This document shows, one piece after another, positions 52,933 through 61,296 of a stretch of 64,000 nucleotides of DNA. Position 1 is the first letter of the stretch. Each line of letters begins with the position of its first letter. This stretch comes from Pseudobdellovibrionaceae bacterium (lineage in GTDB: Bacteria > Bdellovibrionota > Bdellovibrionia > Bdellovibrionales > UBA1609): positions 1 to 64,000 of the forward strand of contig JAMLIO010000006.1 in NCBI GenBank assembly GCA_023954155.1. The letters are read 5' to 3'. The translations under genes were made by a program, and so were the position numbers. Under the pieces are notes generated by a model that worked only from the letters and a program-made list of their open reading frames with translations, searched no databases and was not told the origin of the DNA.

Positions 52933-53418
52933 TTATTCCTTTACACTGTTAAGTTTTTTATCAAAGAACGCACTCACAACAGGTGTTACAAATTTTTGAT
53001 ATGGACCTTTAAAATGCGCAAGCTCTTTGATGGATCGCGAAGAGACATCTCGATATTCAGGTCGACAGCAAAAAAGCACAGTATCTATATTATCATTAAC
53101 TTGGCGATTTATATTAGACAAAGTCTGTTCTTGAATGAAATCTGAAGAAGACCTGACTCCACGAACCATAAGTTTCAAATCCTTCTGTTCCAGATAATGA
53201 ATAGTTAAGCCCGTCCAAATGTCCACATCCACATTGTCCAGATGTTGAATCGAAGCACGGATCATCTCCACCCGCTCTTTGGGAGTAAAAAAAGCCTCTT
53301 TTTCATAAGAGGTAGACACCAACACTGTCAGACGCGAAAAGGTGCGCGCAGCTCTTTCGATGATGTCCAAATGCCCTAAAGTCATGGGATCAAAACTTCC
53401 TGGATATACGGCCTTCAT
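52933..53418 (-). CDS. coaD: phosphopantetheine adenylyltransferase CoaD
   Basis: Penultimate step of coenzyme A synthesis, transferring AMP to 4'-phosphopantetheine. The nucleotidyltransferase motif YPGSFDPMTLGHLDII (5-20) includes the T/H-x-G-H box. VRGVRSSSDF (about 89-98) and the late DVSSRSIKEL (about 128-137, the ISSxxxR-like motif) are present. The length of 161 is standard. It overlaps the rsmD stop by four bases (ATGA), the usual rsmD-coaD pairing. Confidence 0.96.
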   Translation of the reverse strand: MKAVYPGSFDPMTLGHLDIIERAARTFSRLTVLVSTSYEKEAFFTPKERVEMIRASIQHLDNVDVDIWTGLTIHYLEQKDLKLMVRGVRSSSDFIQEQTLSNINRQVNDNIDTVLFCCRPEYRDVSSRSIKELAHFKGPYQKFVTPVVSAFFDKKLNSVKE

Positions 53419-53969
53419 AAGTCCTCTTTATGTTTGTATACAGAGAGATGTTTGTCTCCGTATGACTTTCTTTTATAGAGCCTTATAACATCACCATATT
53501 GATCTTCAATCTTTTCATGCTTAGTAGACTCGATACATATAAACTTAAACGGGCCAAGGTCCGCTTGCCCTAACGCCGTCATCACCTCATCTGCCATGGT
53601 TTTAGTAAAAGGAGGATCTATCAAAATAAGATCGTAATCTATAGGATTTTTTTGAATAAATTTTAAAGCATCAGACTTTATAATTTTATAGCTCTCAGCA
53701 GGCACTTTAAGCTTATGGATATTTTCCTTAAGAATCTGGATGGACTTGATATGTGAATCTACAAAGTCCACATGCTCACAGCCCCTTGAGAGAGCCTCCA
53801 GCCCCAAAGAACCTGTCCCCGAAAAAAGATCCAACACCTTAGCGCCATCCACATACATCGCCATAAGGTTAAAAATGTCCTCTTTCACCCTATCTGTTGT
53901 GGGACGAATATTTGCAGCATCAAAAGCAACTAGCTTGTGCCCTCTATATTTTCCAGAAATGATCCTCAC
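53415..53969 (-). CDS. rsmD: 16S rRNA m2G966 methyltransferase RsmD
   Basis: Methylates G966 of 16S rRNA. It has the N-terminal RIISGKYRGHKL, RPTTDRVKEDIFN (about 23-35), the SAM loop LDLFSGTGSLGLEALSRG (about 46-63) and the catalytic DPPF in LILIDPPFT (about 115-123). I use the GTG at 53969 as the start. AAGGAG is 6 bases upstream, the protein then begins exactly at the family's first strand, and the GTGA overlaps the response regulator stop by four bases. A longer frame to 53996 has no support. Confidence 0.94.
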   Translation of the reverse strand: MRIISGKYRGHKLVAFDAANIRPTTDRVKEDIFNLMAMYVDGAKVLDLFSGTGSLGLEALSRGCEHVDFVDSHIKSIQILKENIHKLKVPAESYKIIKSDALKFIQKNPIDYDLILIDPPFTKTMADEVMTALGQADLGPFKFICIESTKHEKIEDQYGDVIRLYKRKSYGDKHLSVYKHKEDL

Positions 53970-54343
53970 GATGGCTCCTTCACCAAGTCTAGGCAATGCT
54001 TAGCAAAATCATACACATCGTCAAAGGGTTTGCGCACAAAGTCTGTGGCCCCCTTAAGGATAAAGTCTTCTTTAGTGCCCCCAGCAGAATACGCTGAAAT
54101 CATAACTACAGCCAAATTTTTAGAATCTAAAAAGCCCAACTCCTTGATCTTTTCCAAAACCTCAACGCCTCCGACATTAGGCATAAGTACGTCTAATATC
54201 ACGAGTTGTGGTTGGAAATCTGGCCACAGTTGCAAAGCCTCATCTCCATCGGCCACCGACTGCACTTCATGTCCTTGGCGTTCAAAAACTTTATGCAAAG
54301 TTTTACGGATCAAAAGTTCATCGTCAGCAATTAAAATCTTCAA
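53966..54343 (-). CDS. single-domain response regulator
   Basis: CheY-like receiver domain, 125 residues, with no output domain. The acidic pair is at ADDE (6-9), the phospho-acceptor is Asp51 in VILDVLMPN, and the Thr/Ser position is in MISAYSA (82-88). The conserved Lys is 106 in VRKPFDD. It ends in the rsmD start (GTGA), so it is co-translated with a housekeeping gene. The histidine kinase upstream is 38 bases away and is the likely partner. Confidence 0.93.
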   Translation of the reverse strand: MKILIADDELLIRKTLHKVFERQGHEVQSVADGDEALQLWPDFQPQLVILDVLMPNVGGVEVLEKIKELGFLDSKNLAVVMISAYSAGGTKEDFILKGATDFVRKPFDDVYDFAKHCLDLVKEPS

Positions 54344-54381
54344 AACTTGGTCTTCCTTTGAAATTTATAACTCTTTTTACT

Positions 54382-56247
54382 TTAAAACTTTTTTCTAGAA
54401 AAAGACATTCTAAATCTGGCCCCAGTGAACTTCTGCCCTTCAACCTCTACATCTACAGAAGGCAAAAGTTGTAAATCTCCACCAGACTGTTCCATGATCA
54501 ATTTAGAAAGGAACAAACCAATTCCTGTTCCCATATTTGTGGTTTTTGTAGAGAAAAAAGGGCTAAAGATTTGAGCTTCTAAACCCACAGCAATCCCATG
54601 GCCTGTGTCGATCACCTCAAGATAGGTGACCCCCTCTTCTTCTCCTGAACGAAGAAGAATCCCCCCCTTATAATCCATCGCCTGACACGAATTATGAATC
54701 AGATTAAAGAGCACCTGTTGCGTTAAGCCCTTAGAGCAGAACACCATGCGTTCCATGCCCTCATCTAAAACAAATCGAATATTACGGGTGACTGACTTCA
54801 TCAAAATCAAAGTGCTTTCTACAAGAGACGTTACAGAGACTTCGTTCACCTCAATCTTAGATTCCGAGAACTCTTTAAGATTTCTGATGATGGAAAAGCA
54901 GCGATTTAGACCAGAATAGATCTCCTCAAGGTCGTCTCTAAAGTCATCCGCCTTGGGATCATTTAATAAAGTCTGCGTGCTCATTTTCATTCCCGTTAAG
55001 GGATTAGAAATACGATGAATGACAATGTCCACAAGATTCCCCAAATACGCAAATTTTTCTGACTTAATGAATTGACCCTTTAAGAGATTGATAGATTCTT
55101 TGTCTTCGTAATGGTGCACCCATAAACGCTGCTTGATTTCTGTCATCAGTTCAAAAGAAAACGAGTTCAAATCATATTTGGAATTAAGATTTATAGCACC
55201 TTCGGCAAAGGCTTTTTTGCCTTTATGAAAGTCTGTAATAGGACACTTCTCACATGGACTATCCCGATCAAACAACACTTTATAGCAGTGTTTTTGATCA
55301 TTCACGCTTCCGAAATTGGAGCGCATAATTTTATAGAATTCATCAATAATAAAGATGGGTTCTTTGAAACTTTTAAATGAATCCGACCATAATAAAGAAT
55401 CTCGTTTGATCTCCTCTTCATCAATCAAAGCTTCTGCAATCATCACAAAGATGTTTTTTAAAAAGTTAAGTTTGTCCAAAAAAACTGGGGACTGATCTGC
55501 TGTTGAATTTTTAAATTCAAACCCCAAATAAAACCTGTGATCCGCATTAAGTTCAAAATTTTTAAAATGGATCACGGGATGGCTTACAATGTCTGCCCAT
55601 CTTTTTTTATCAAGGCGTTTTATTTCATCTTCATTGATCTGATACTTTAATTTTACGTCGGAAGAATAGATTTGATAATATCCCGCACGCTTTACAAAGA
55701 GAAAGACCTCATGCACACCTTCATCTTCAAATTTCTTTTTAAAGTTCTCAATAAAATCAATTAAAGTGGATGCTTCAACAAAAGACTTCACCACTTGCAA
55801 GGCTGACTTTAAAAAATGCACCTTGTCTTCGAGTTCGTCTTGAGATTCTTTGAGTTTTTTTGTCTGCTCTTCGATCTGCTCGGTTAAGCGCAAAGCCAGT
55901 GTCTCGTATTTTAAATTTTGTGACTTTGCCTTCTGAATCACTTCCGTCTGTTTGAGGTTACGGATGAATCGTGTCTGTGTGCTTTTTAAGATGTCTTCAA
56001 GTTCTTTTTCGCTGAGGTCTGGTCCTAGCACTCCTAAAAAGTTAGTTTTTTTTCTAAGGTCATTGTACTGCTGAGCATTTAAGTCTTTGCTCCATACAAA
56101 AAAAGAATCTTTGTCTTCAAAACTTAAATCATCGGAATCAATAATGAAAATCTCGGCATCAAAACTGAATTTAACCAGTGCACCCGCAATGGCATCATGC
56201 AGACGCTCGGGGCACGGTTTAGTTTTAGATTTCCATATTATGTTCAT
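54382..56247 (-). CDS. cytoplasmic sensor histidine kinase
   Basis: 621 residues, no membrane helix. A possible receiver-like N-domain lies at about 30-100, followed by a coiled coil (about 110-155) and a GAF-like region (about 155-285). A PAS-like region has a CEKC pair (RDSPCEKCPITDF, near 343), a motif common in PAS domains that may bind metal or sense redox. The H-box is HRISNPLTGMKM near 412. The ATPase domain has NLIHNSCQAM, DTGHGIA and GTGIGLFLSKL. All catalytic boxes are intact. The receiver at 53966-54343 follows and is the probable target. Confidence 0.9.
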   Translation of the reverse strand: MNIIWKSKTKPCPERLHDAIAGALVKFSFDAEIFIIDSDDLSFEDKDSFFVWSKDLNAQQYNDLRKKTNFLGVLGPDLSEKELEDILKSTQTRFIRNLKQTEVIQKAKSQNLKYETLALRLTEQIEEQTKKLKESQDELEDKVHFLKSALQVVKSFVEASTLIDFIENFKKKFEDEGVHEVFLFVKRAGYYQIYSSDVKLKYQINEDEIKRLDKKRWADIVSHPVIHFKNFELNADHRFYLGFEFKNSTADQSPVFLDKLNFLKNIFVMIAEALIDEEEIKRDSLLWSDSFKSFKEPIFIIDEFYKIMRSNFGSVNDQKHCYKVLFDRDSPCEKCPITDFHKGKKAFAEGAINLNSKYDLNSFSFELMTEIKQRLWVHHYEDKESINLLKGQFIKSEKFAYLGNLVDIVIHRISNPLTGMKMSTQTLLNDPKADDFRDDLEEIYSGLNRCFSIIRNLKEFSESKIEVNEVSVTSLVESTLILMKSVTRNIRFVLDEGMERMVFCSKGLTQQVLFNLIHNSCQAMDYKGGILLRSGEEEGVTYLEVIDTGHGIAVGLEAQIFSPFFSTKTTNMGTGIGLFLSKLIMEQSGGDLQLLPSVDVEVEGQKFTGARFRMSFSRKKF

Positions 56248-56267
56248 GAATCAAATTATATATGATC

Positions 56268-56621
56268 TTACTTCGCTACACGAGTCTTTCTTTCTGCATA
56301 CATGCTCATAATCACTAGGTCCTGATCAATGATCCTAGTGACCAGTTGCCTCTTTTTCTTTTGGCGGTGAATGACGTGCTCTCTTGTTTCTTCGATGTCC
56401 ACAAATTCATAGCCATGGATACCGCATATTTTTTCTATCATAGCATCAATCTTGTTGATCTTTGCTAGGATGTGTTCACGTGCTGTGTAAAAGTTTTGAA
56501 AATCGAAAAGCGAAGTGGTGTTGTCTTGTGCTCTTTGCATGAAGCGTTCATTTTCTAAAATAAACTCTTCTAGCGCACTGTTCTTCATGTCCAATAAGTC
56601 CAACACCTCTCTCAAGACCAT
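56268..56621 (-). CDS. small helical protein upstream of the histidine kinase
   Basis: 117 residues, almost all predicted helix (EVLDLLDMKNSALEEFILEN, then DFQNFYTAREHILAKINKID), with no membrane segment or signal peptide. AAGGAG precedes the ATG. The pattern loosely recalls flagellar export chaperones of the FlgN/FliT kind, but I see no signature that settles it. It ends 20 bases before the histidine kinase starts, so the two are probably co-transcribed. Annotated as unknown. Confidence 0.65.
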   Translation of the reverse strand: MVLREVLDLLDMKNSALEEFILENERFMQRAQDNTTSLFDFQNFYTAREHILAKINKIDAMIEKICGIHGYEFVDIEETREHVIHRQKKKRQLVTRIIDQDLVIMSMYAERKTRVAK

Positions 56622-56799
56622 AGATTCGCTTCTCCTTTACGATCATTATGCCACCATATTGGAAATTTCATGCTGTCAATAATCTGGCTTGGACCATTTT
56701 TGGACTCTTTATCAGCGACCTTGGGCCAAAATGAACTGATTTATTCTTGGTGGTGTTTCATATCAAGACGCCTCTGCCAAGCCCATCTGGACTTATGGG

Positions 56800-56970
56800 C
56801 CACCCACAAGAGTTAGGTTAGGTTGGAATATTTTTGAATATGCGTACTCAAAATGCTCAGACAGTGACGTTTGGCATAGCTTTGCATGCGCAAAGCTATG
56901 CCAAGCCGAACTCGCATTTCGACCACGCATATTCAAAAATATTCCAACCTAACCTAACTCTTGTGGGTGG
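56800..56970 (+). repeat. long hairpin element, copy C
   Basis: The outer arms 56800-56845 and 56925-56970 are a perfect 46-bp inverted repeat. The left core is at 56845-56872, and the inner stem GGCATAGCTTTGC/GCAAAGCTATGCC lies at 56873-56885 and 56890-56902. The right core is at 56903-56925. The cores are identical to copy A. The inner stem differs from A but stays complementary on both sides, and the outer arms are unrelated to A. It sits in the 555-base divergent gap 56622-57176, which otherwise holds only the A/T hairpin, terminator-like and sigma-54 sites listed here. Confidence 0.88.
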
Positions 56971-56973
56971 GTT

Positions 56974-57013
56974 CTTACTCAATAAATTTGAACTGAACTT
57001 TTTTTTGAGTAAG
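56974..57013 (+). other. short inverted repeat next to element C
   Basis: CTTACTCAA (56974-56982) and TTGAGTAAG (57005-57013) are exact reverse complements, 22 bases apart, directly after element C. With its T-rich loop it may be a stem that stops transcription, or part of the same insertion. Confidence 0.35.
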
Positions 57014-57085
57014 GCCCTTGTGGGTGTCTAAGTTTAGGACACTTGTTGTGAAAACATCGTAAACCCTTGTCTCTATAGGGGTTTT

Positions 57086-57109
57086 AGAGGATTTAGACCT
57101 CTTTTTTTT
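57086..57109 (+). terminator. terminator-like hairpin upstream of the sigma-54 site
   Basis: AGAGG (57086-57090) and CCTCT (57098-57102) flank a seven-base loop and are followed by seven T (57103-57109), the form of an intrinsic terminator on the plus strand. It would insulate the following promoter from read-through. Confidence 0.45.
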
Positions 57110-57124
57110 GGCATGACCTCTGCA
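57109..57124 (+). promoter_or_regulatory. predicted sigma-54 promoter
   Basis: TGGCATGACCTCTGCA has GG and GC separated by exactly ten bases, and matches the -24/-12 consensus TGGCAYG-N4-TTGCW with one change. It lies 52 bases before the GTG start at 57177. An enhancer-binding activator would be needed for use. The long A/C hairpin just upstream could hold or block such a site. Confidence 0.5.
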
Positions 57125-57176
57125 ATAAATATAAAGACAAGCTGAATGGCTGGAACATAAAAGCTAGGGGGATTCA

Positions 57177-58310
57177 GTGAGCTTTGTTAAGGGGTTTTTT
57201 ATTTTTTGTATGGGCCTTGCTCTTGGCCTTGCTGTCTTTTCTGGGAAAAGCAAAACTTCAAATCAACACATGACTAGCAAACTAGAAAATCATCTTGATA
57301 AAGAACTTTCTAAAAGTGCCAGACTGACTCATCACGCTCAAAAGTCAGAAAATCAAAAAGCCTTTGCACCTGCTTTGCATGAAGCCAAAAACAAACCGCA
57401 CACGCAGTCTAAACCTCAGTACTATAATCCTAATGGCATTTATGCTGATGCGGACACACTCAGGGACCAAACTCCTACTGCGCCACCCACTTCATATAAA
57501 ACAGCCACAAATGTTCCTACCATCTCTGAAAACGAAGAAAACCCAGAGGAAGAAGAAGCCAAACTTGTTCCTACTGAACGCTTATCTGACGATCGAGCTC
57601 AAAAGTTAGAAGAAGAACTGCAAGCGAAGATGGATGAACTTAAAGAATTAAAAAATAGTGGATCGACAAAACCTGACACCGCTTCCTTCTCTTCATTTGG
57701 TCTTTATCAACCCTTTCCACCAGAAGAGAAAGATGAAACCTCTGGGAACACTGTTACCTATGGCGGAAGTTTTAACAACGGGGGGAACGATGGTGATGTG
57801 AATGGCTCTGATGTACTTCCTAAAATTTTTACGGTCGCAGGAGTCAATACAGCTAACTCTTTATTTTCTAAAAACTCCATCAGCATTCAAGAGTACGTGG
57901 ACTATATGTCTATGGGGTTTGCCTCTCAGAGCGAAAGCATGCAACGTCTTGCCATTACCAATCTGAGCAACAAACTTCACACCGACGCCTTTGCCACTTT
58001 AGCGCAATACTCGTCTTCGGCCTCAGATGGGATGAACCAATTTCTGGATTCTGAACTGACTAAGCGCCTTAAAAACGCTGGTGGTCTTAAGTTTTTAAGC
58101 CAACAGATTGTAAATACTGAGTCTATCATCTCTTCACAGCTTGCCGTACACACTGTGGGTCTCATCCTTGAATCAGATGTTCCGTCTAACCTGTTTGACG
58201 TGCTCGTCAATGATGTCCTTCACAGCCTCAATCAGCTGTCACCAGGCCATCCCAGCTATAGCCGCAGTCGTCAACTCACTGCTCTAATTCCTGAGATTGT
58301 AAATTCTTAG
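57177..58310 (+). CDS. membrane-anchored protein of unknown function
   Basis: 377 residues. An N-terminal hydrophobic segment (FVKGFFIFCMGLALGLAVF, about 3-21) acts as an anchor or uncleaved signal. It is followed by a disordered region with an acidic and coiled-coil part (about 120-165, EEEEAKLVPTERLSDDRAQK). A helical C-terminal domain (about 235-377) has repeated amphipathic helices like a HEAT-type array. The GTG start has AGGGGG 5 bases upstream. It is the first gene behind the sigma-54 site, with a barrel protein and a lipoprotein downstream. Family not recognised. Confidence 0.7.
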   Translation: MSFVKGFFIFCMGLALGLAVFSGKSKTSNQHMTSKLENHLDKELSKSARLTHHAQKSENQKAFAPALHEAKNKPHTQSKPQYYNPNGIYADADTLRDQTPTAPPTSYKTATNVPTISENEENPEEEEAKLVPTERLSDDRAQKLEEELQAKMDELKELKNSGSTKPDTASFSSFGLYQPFPPEEKDETSGNTVTYGGSFNNGGNDGDVNGSDVLPKIFTVAGVNTANSLFSKNSISIQEYVDYMSMGFASQSESMQRLAITNLSNKLHTDAFATLAQYSSSASDGMNQFLDSELTKRLKNAGGLKFLSQQIVNTESIISSQLAVHTVGLILESDVPSNLFDVLVNDVLHSLNQLSPGHPSYSRSRQLTALIPEIVNS

Positions 58311-58324
58311 ATGCTAAGGCTGCC

Positions 58325-58357
58325 GTCATAGTGTAGGATCAAACTTCACACTATGAC
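58325..58357 (+). promoter_or_regulatory. hairpin that buries the start codon of the barrel protein gene
   Basis: GTCATAGTGT (58325-58334) pairs perfectly with ACACTATGAC (58348-58357), and the ATG at 58353 lies in the right arm. The AGGA of the presumed ribosome site lies in the loop. Folding would occlude initiation, so translation may be controlled, or the stem may terminate the upstream gene. Confidence 0.45.
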
Positions 58358-59093
58358 AAAGGCACTTAGTTTTTTTTGCATTTTATTGCTTCCTGTGATG
58401 AGTTGGGCTTACTTTATCCCCTCAAATCTCACTTCGTCTGAGCAAAAGTTTGTAGCTGGCTTTTTAAGCCAAACCTATTCTGCACAGTATATGTCCCGCC
58501 CCTTTTACACTGGAAACGACCTAGGAATAGAATTTGGCACAAGCTTTCAGTATCGCCCTTTGGATCAAGTGAAAGAACGCTTTACCGCTGACGATATTAA
58601 CTCCTCTCTTTTTCTTTCCAGCCTGTATATCAATAAGAGTCTGATCTATGGCTTAGAGTTAGGGCTTTCTATGCTCTTAAGCTCTTTCACCTCAGACACG
58701 GTGTCTGGATTTGGGGGGCATTTAAGATGGTATCCTGATATTTTTGCCAACAGAAAATTCCAAGCCGTTTTGCAACTTTACACTCAGTATACCAATTTTC
58801 GTGATGCCTTTTATAATCAAGATCTCGGATTTCACATGGGGCTTGGCTATAACCGCAGGGACTTTTCCGTGTATTTAGGGGGTGACTTTGCCTTTGCCTT
58901 TTCAAGCTTTAGTGCCATATCTGATGCCCGTCCTATTACCAGCAGTGGTCGACGCGAAGAAGTAGACCACGCAAATTTTAGTCCCTTCTTAAGCCTTCAG
59001 TACCACTTTGACTCCTTCCACATTAACGTCATTCAAAGCTACAATTTCAATGCCAGCTGGTCGAGCCGTCTCAATTTGAGCTATTCTCTCTAA
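58353..59093 (+). CDS. outer-membrane beta-barrel protein
   Basis: 246 residues with a signal peptide (MTKALSFFCILLLPVMSWA). The mature part consists of alternating amphipathic strands with many aromatic ends (e.g. GLELGLSMLLSSF, FSVYLGGDFAFAFSSF) and finishes with a strand ending in LSYSL. This suits a small outer-membrane barrel of 8-10 strands. No specific family is recognised. It starts 42 bases after the previous gene and may share its promoter; the hairpin above covers its start. Confidence 0.75.
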   Translation: MTKALSFFCILLLPVMSWAYFIPSNLTSSEQKFVAGFLSQTYSAQYMSRPFYTGNDLGIEFGTSFQYRPLDQVKERFTADDINSSLFLSSLYINKSLIYGLELGLSMLLSSFTSDTVSGFGGHLRWYPDIFANRKFQAVLQLYTQYTNFRDAFYNQDLGFHMGLGYNRRDFSVYLGGDFAFAFSSFSAISDARPITSSGRREEVDHANFSPFLSLQYHFDSFHINVIQSYNFNASWSSRLNLSYSL

Positions 59094-59179
59094 CACCACT
59101 AAATATTTTTATTTCTCCCTCTAAACTTCTCTTAGAACTAGCCGAAGACTTTATTAGACCTTAGTTCAGGGGAAATCAC

Positions 59180-59722
59180 TTGAAAAAAAACACGCGTTTG
59201 GGATTTATCACTTTCTTTATCCCTTTCGTTTTTTTATTCCAAAACTGTGACCATCACGAAGAGACTCCTCTTCAAGCCTCAGAGACCACTCTTGAAAGCC
59301 TTGGGGTGCACACTCTGCATATCCCCGCAAAGGTTTTAAACGCACCACGAACACCGACAAGTACCCGAAAACAGGCGGCCCCACAAGAAGAGTTGATGGT
59401 GATCGACCTTTACAATAGTGTTATCAAAAACTCTCAGGGCGTGCATTATTGCCCTGGTTACGATTTCTTTTACTCCTTAAGACACATTTTAGATCAGGCA
59501 CGTCTATGCATAACCGCTGCCAGCGAAGACGTGGTGTGCAGTACAGAATACACACCTCCCAAAGCAGTTTTGATCACTCAGGGCGGAGAACAGATTGCGC
59601 TGGGACGTCGAGACGACCAGTGCAAACAGATGGACCTGTGTGCCCCAAGCCAAGATGACTTTAATGTCTTGATTGAAATGTTCCTAGAAATTAAAGATTC
59701 ATTTAAATGCACTTCGATCTGA
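59180..59722 (+). CDS. lipoprotein of unknown function with LFQNC lipobox
   Basis: 180 residues. The signal peptide ends in VFLFQNC with Cys23. The Gln-Asn before the cysteine is unusual for most bacteria but common in Bdellovibrio-type lipoproteins. The start is TTG, preceded by GGGGAAATCAC. The mature domain has seven further cysteines (e.g. near 93, 111, 121, 148 and 153), suggesting disulfides, plus a DLYNSVIKNSQGVHYCPGYD stretch. Not recognised. It is the third plus-strand envelope gene in a row. Confidence 0.75.
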   Translation: MKKNTRLGFITFFIPFVFLFQNCDHHEETPLQASETTLESLGVHTLHIPAKVLNAPRTPTSTRKQAAPQEELMVIDLYNSVIKNSQGVHYCPGYDFFYSLRHILDQARLCITAASEDVVCSTEYTPPKAVLITQGGEQIALGRRDDQCKQMDLCAPSQDDFNVLIEMFLEIKDSFKCTSI

Positions 59723-59756
59723 TCCATGCTTTTACGCTTTGGTTCCATCTGCCTGA

Positions 59757-60206
59757 TTAAGGCTTTTGCATTTCTATCTTATCCACAATATTTGTAGTTG
59801 ATTTGCCTTGTGAAAAAGGCAAAGACATCACCTTCCCACCTATAGATTTCACAAACTCCGAACCTACAATTTGGTCCTCAGACCAATCGCCACCTTTAAC
59901 TAAAAAGTGCGGTTTAATCTTTTTGATCAGCTCTAAGGGGGTGTCTTCAGAAAAGATCACCACCATATCTACGGCCTTTAAGGCCAAAAGCAGTTCTTTT
60001 CTATCCTCTTCTGTTTGAATCGGACGCGTAGGTCCCTTTAGGCGTTTTACACTTTCATCAGAGTTTAAACCCACAACCAAAATGTCACCCAAGGCTTTTG
60101 CCTGTTCTAAATAACGAACGTGTCCTACGTGCAAAATATCAAAACACCCATTAGTAAATACAATTTTTTTAGATTGACGAAGCTGTTCTAAGTCTTGAAT
60201 GTTCAT
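59757..60206 (-). CDS. rfaE2: D-glycero-beta-D-manno-heptose 1-phosphate adenylyltransferase (RfaE2-like)
   Basis: Nucleotidyltransferase of the cytidylyltransferase-like fold that activates heptose phosphate for lipopolysaccharide core synthesis. [20 protein letters not shown] (about 16-35) carries the HxGH motif, with [20 protein letters not shown] (about 44-63) and [14 protein letters not shown] (about 107-120). It matches the C-terminal half of E. coli HldE, so here the kinase part must be encoded elsewhere. The length of 149 suits a stand-alone enzyme. The gene ends the csrA-fliW-prmA-rsmE-RDD run, 81 bases after RDD. Confidence 0.9.
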   Translation of the reverse strand: MNIQDLEQLRQSKKIVFTNGCFDILHVGHVRYLEQAKALGDILVVGLNSDESVKRLKGPTRPIQTEEDRKELLLALKAVDMVVIFSEDTPLELIKKIKPHFLVKGGDWSEDQIVGSEFVKSIGGKVMSLPFSQGKSTTNIVDKIEMQKP

Positions 60207-60287
60207 TTATGATCCTGCTTTTCTGTATGTCTTCGGTGTACGCGATCTGCCTAAATATCCTTAAGGTCTCTTAGCGTATACAGCGAT

Positions 60288-61277
60288 TTAGTTATTTTTA
60301 GCTGCTTTAGAATAATCTTGATCCATCGTTCTGTACTGCGCCTCTGTCTTTTCACCGTGCATCTCAACGCCAGAAAAATAAACCAATACATCTTTATTCA
60401 CGAAGTAGGACAATAATGGGAAGACGATAAATCCTGATAAAAACACCACTGCGGTTCGTACGAAAACTTTAACAGGATAAGCGGCTTTACTTTGATCTTC
60501 ATTGGAACCTAATTGGGCGTAAACCATCCACTCGCCAATGGTGCGTCCAAAAAAACATCGCGCTAAGATCATATACATAAAACTGACGGTCAGAACGATT
60601 CCCAAAAAGTAGGACCTTCCTGCGGCATCGTAAGGCAAATTGCTCAGCACTGCCGATAAACTCTCGCCCATAGCTGTAAGCACAATGGCAAAAAAGATCA
60701 TACAGATCGACACTAAAGTCAGAACATCCATCATGATCGCTGTGAATGAAGGCAGAACGGGTTTGCTCTTTTTCTTTCTCAGCCCATCGTAACCAGAAAA
60801 TCTAAGTGTAACGACCTCTACTGGAGAACCCATTCTTTGCGGAATAAAAAAAGGATTATCAATAACTGTGGAAGGATTTATGTCCTTTTCTACCACCCCA
60901 TCAACGGAAGGCTCTCTGCCAATGTCTACGTCTCCAGCCCAGGGATTGTACTTCTCTTCTACAGGACGCATCCACACAGGAGTCAGCGAGGTCATATCCA
61001 CTTCATCGGCCGTCTCAGCTTTAAAGTTTTGCGTCTTCTTTGTCTCACCCAAAGAAAGAGTTTGAGGAGGAGAAGCTTGTACGTTTTTTGGTTTTGCCTC
61101 TGGCGAAGACACCTTGGCTTGCGGAGTAGCAGTGAACATCGTGTCTAAATCCACAGAAGGCACCACGAAATCTTCATCTGCCGCCTCTTGATCTGCATAA
61201 GCATTAGACTTTTTTTGATGAAAGCCCAAACCCTCTGAAAGTGGTCGAAAATCTATATTTTCATTAAGATCAGACAT
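60288..61277 (-). CDS. RDD family membrane protein
   Basis: 329 residues. The first 180 are soluble, low-complexity and acidic, rich in Pro, Lys and Glu. A three-helix RDD-like membrane domain follows (helices near 191-211, 222-250 and 268-290), including MYMILARCFFGRTIGEWMVY, the family's typical third part. Members are often of unknown function, some linked to transport or stress. The long soluble N-terminus is unusual for this family. It starts 19 bases after rsmE ends. Confidence 0.75.
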   Translation of the reverse strand: MSDLNENIDFRPLSEGLGFHQKKSNAYADQEAADEDFVVPSVDLDTMFTATPQAKVSSPEAKPKNVQASPPQTLSLGETKKTQNFKAETADEVDMTSLTPVWMRPVEEKYNPWAGDVDIGREPSVDGVVEKDINPSTVIDNPFFIPQRMGSPVEVVTLRFSGYDGLRKKKSKPVLPSFTAIMMDVLTLVSICMIFFAIVLTAMGESLSAVLSNLPYDAAGRSYFLGIVLTVSFMYMILARCFFGRTIGEWMVYAQLGSNEDQSKAAYPVKVFVRTAVVFLSGFIVFPLLSYFVNKDVLVYFSGVEMHGEKTEAQYRTMDQDYSKAAKNN

Positions 61278-61296
61278 ACTTTAAAGCTCCAGAGTG

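Noticed and set aside
53740-54398. Plus-strand frames opposite rsmD and the response regulator
   Set aside because: Their composition is that of antisense shadows, rich in Ser and Pro, with no motif or ribosome site.
49878-56970. Insertion sequence or CRISPR array
   Set aside because: No transposase frame is present between or near the hairpins, target-site duplications were not found, and three dispersed copies with unequal spacing are not an array.
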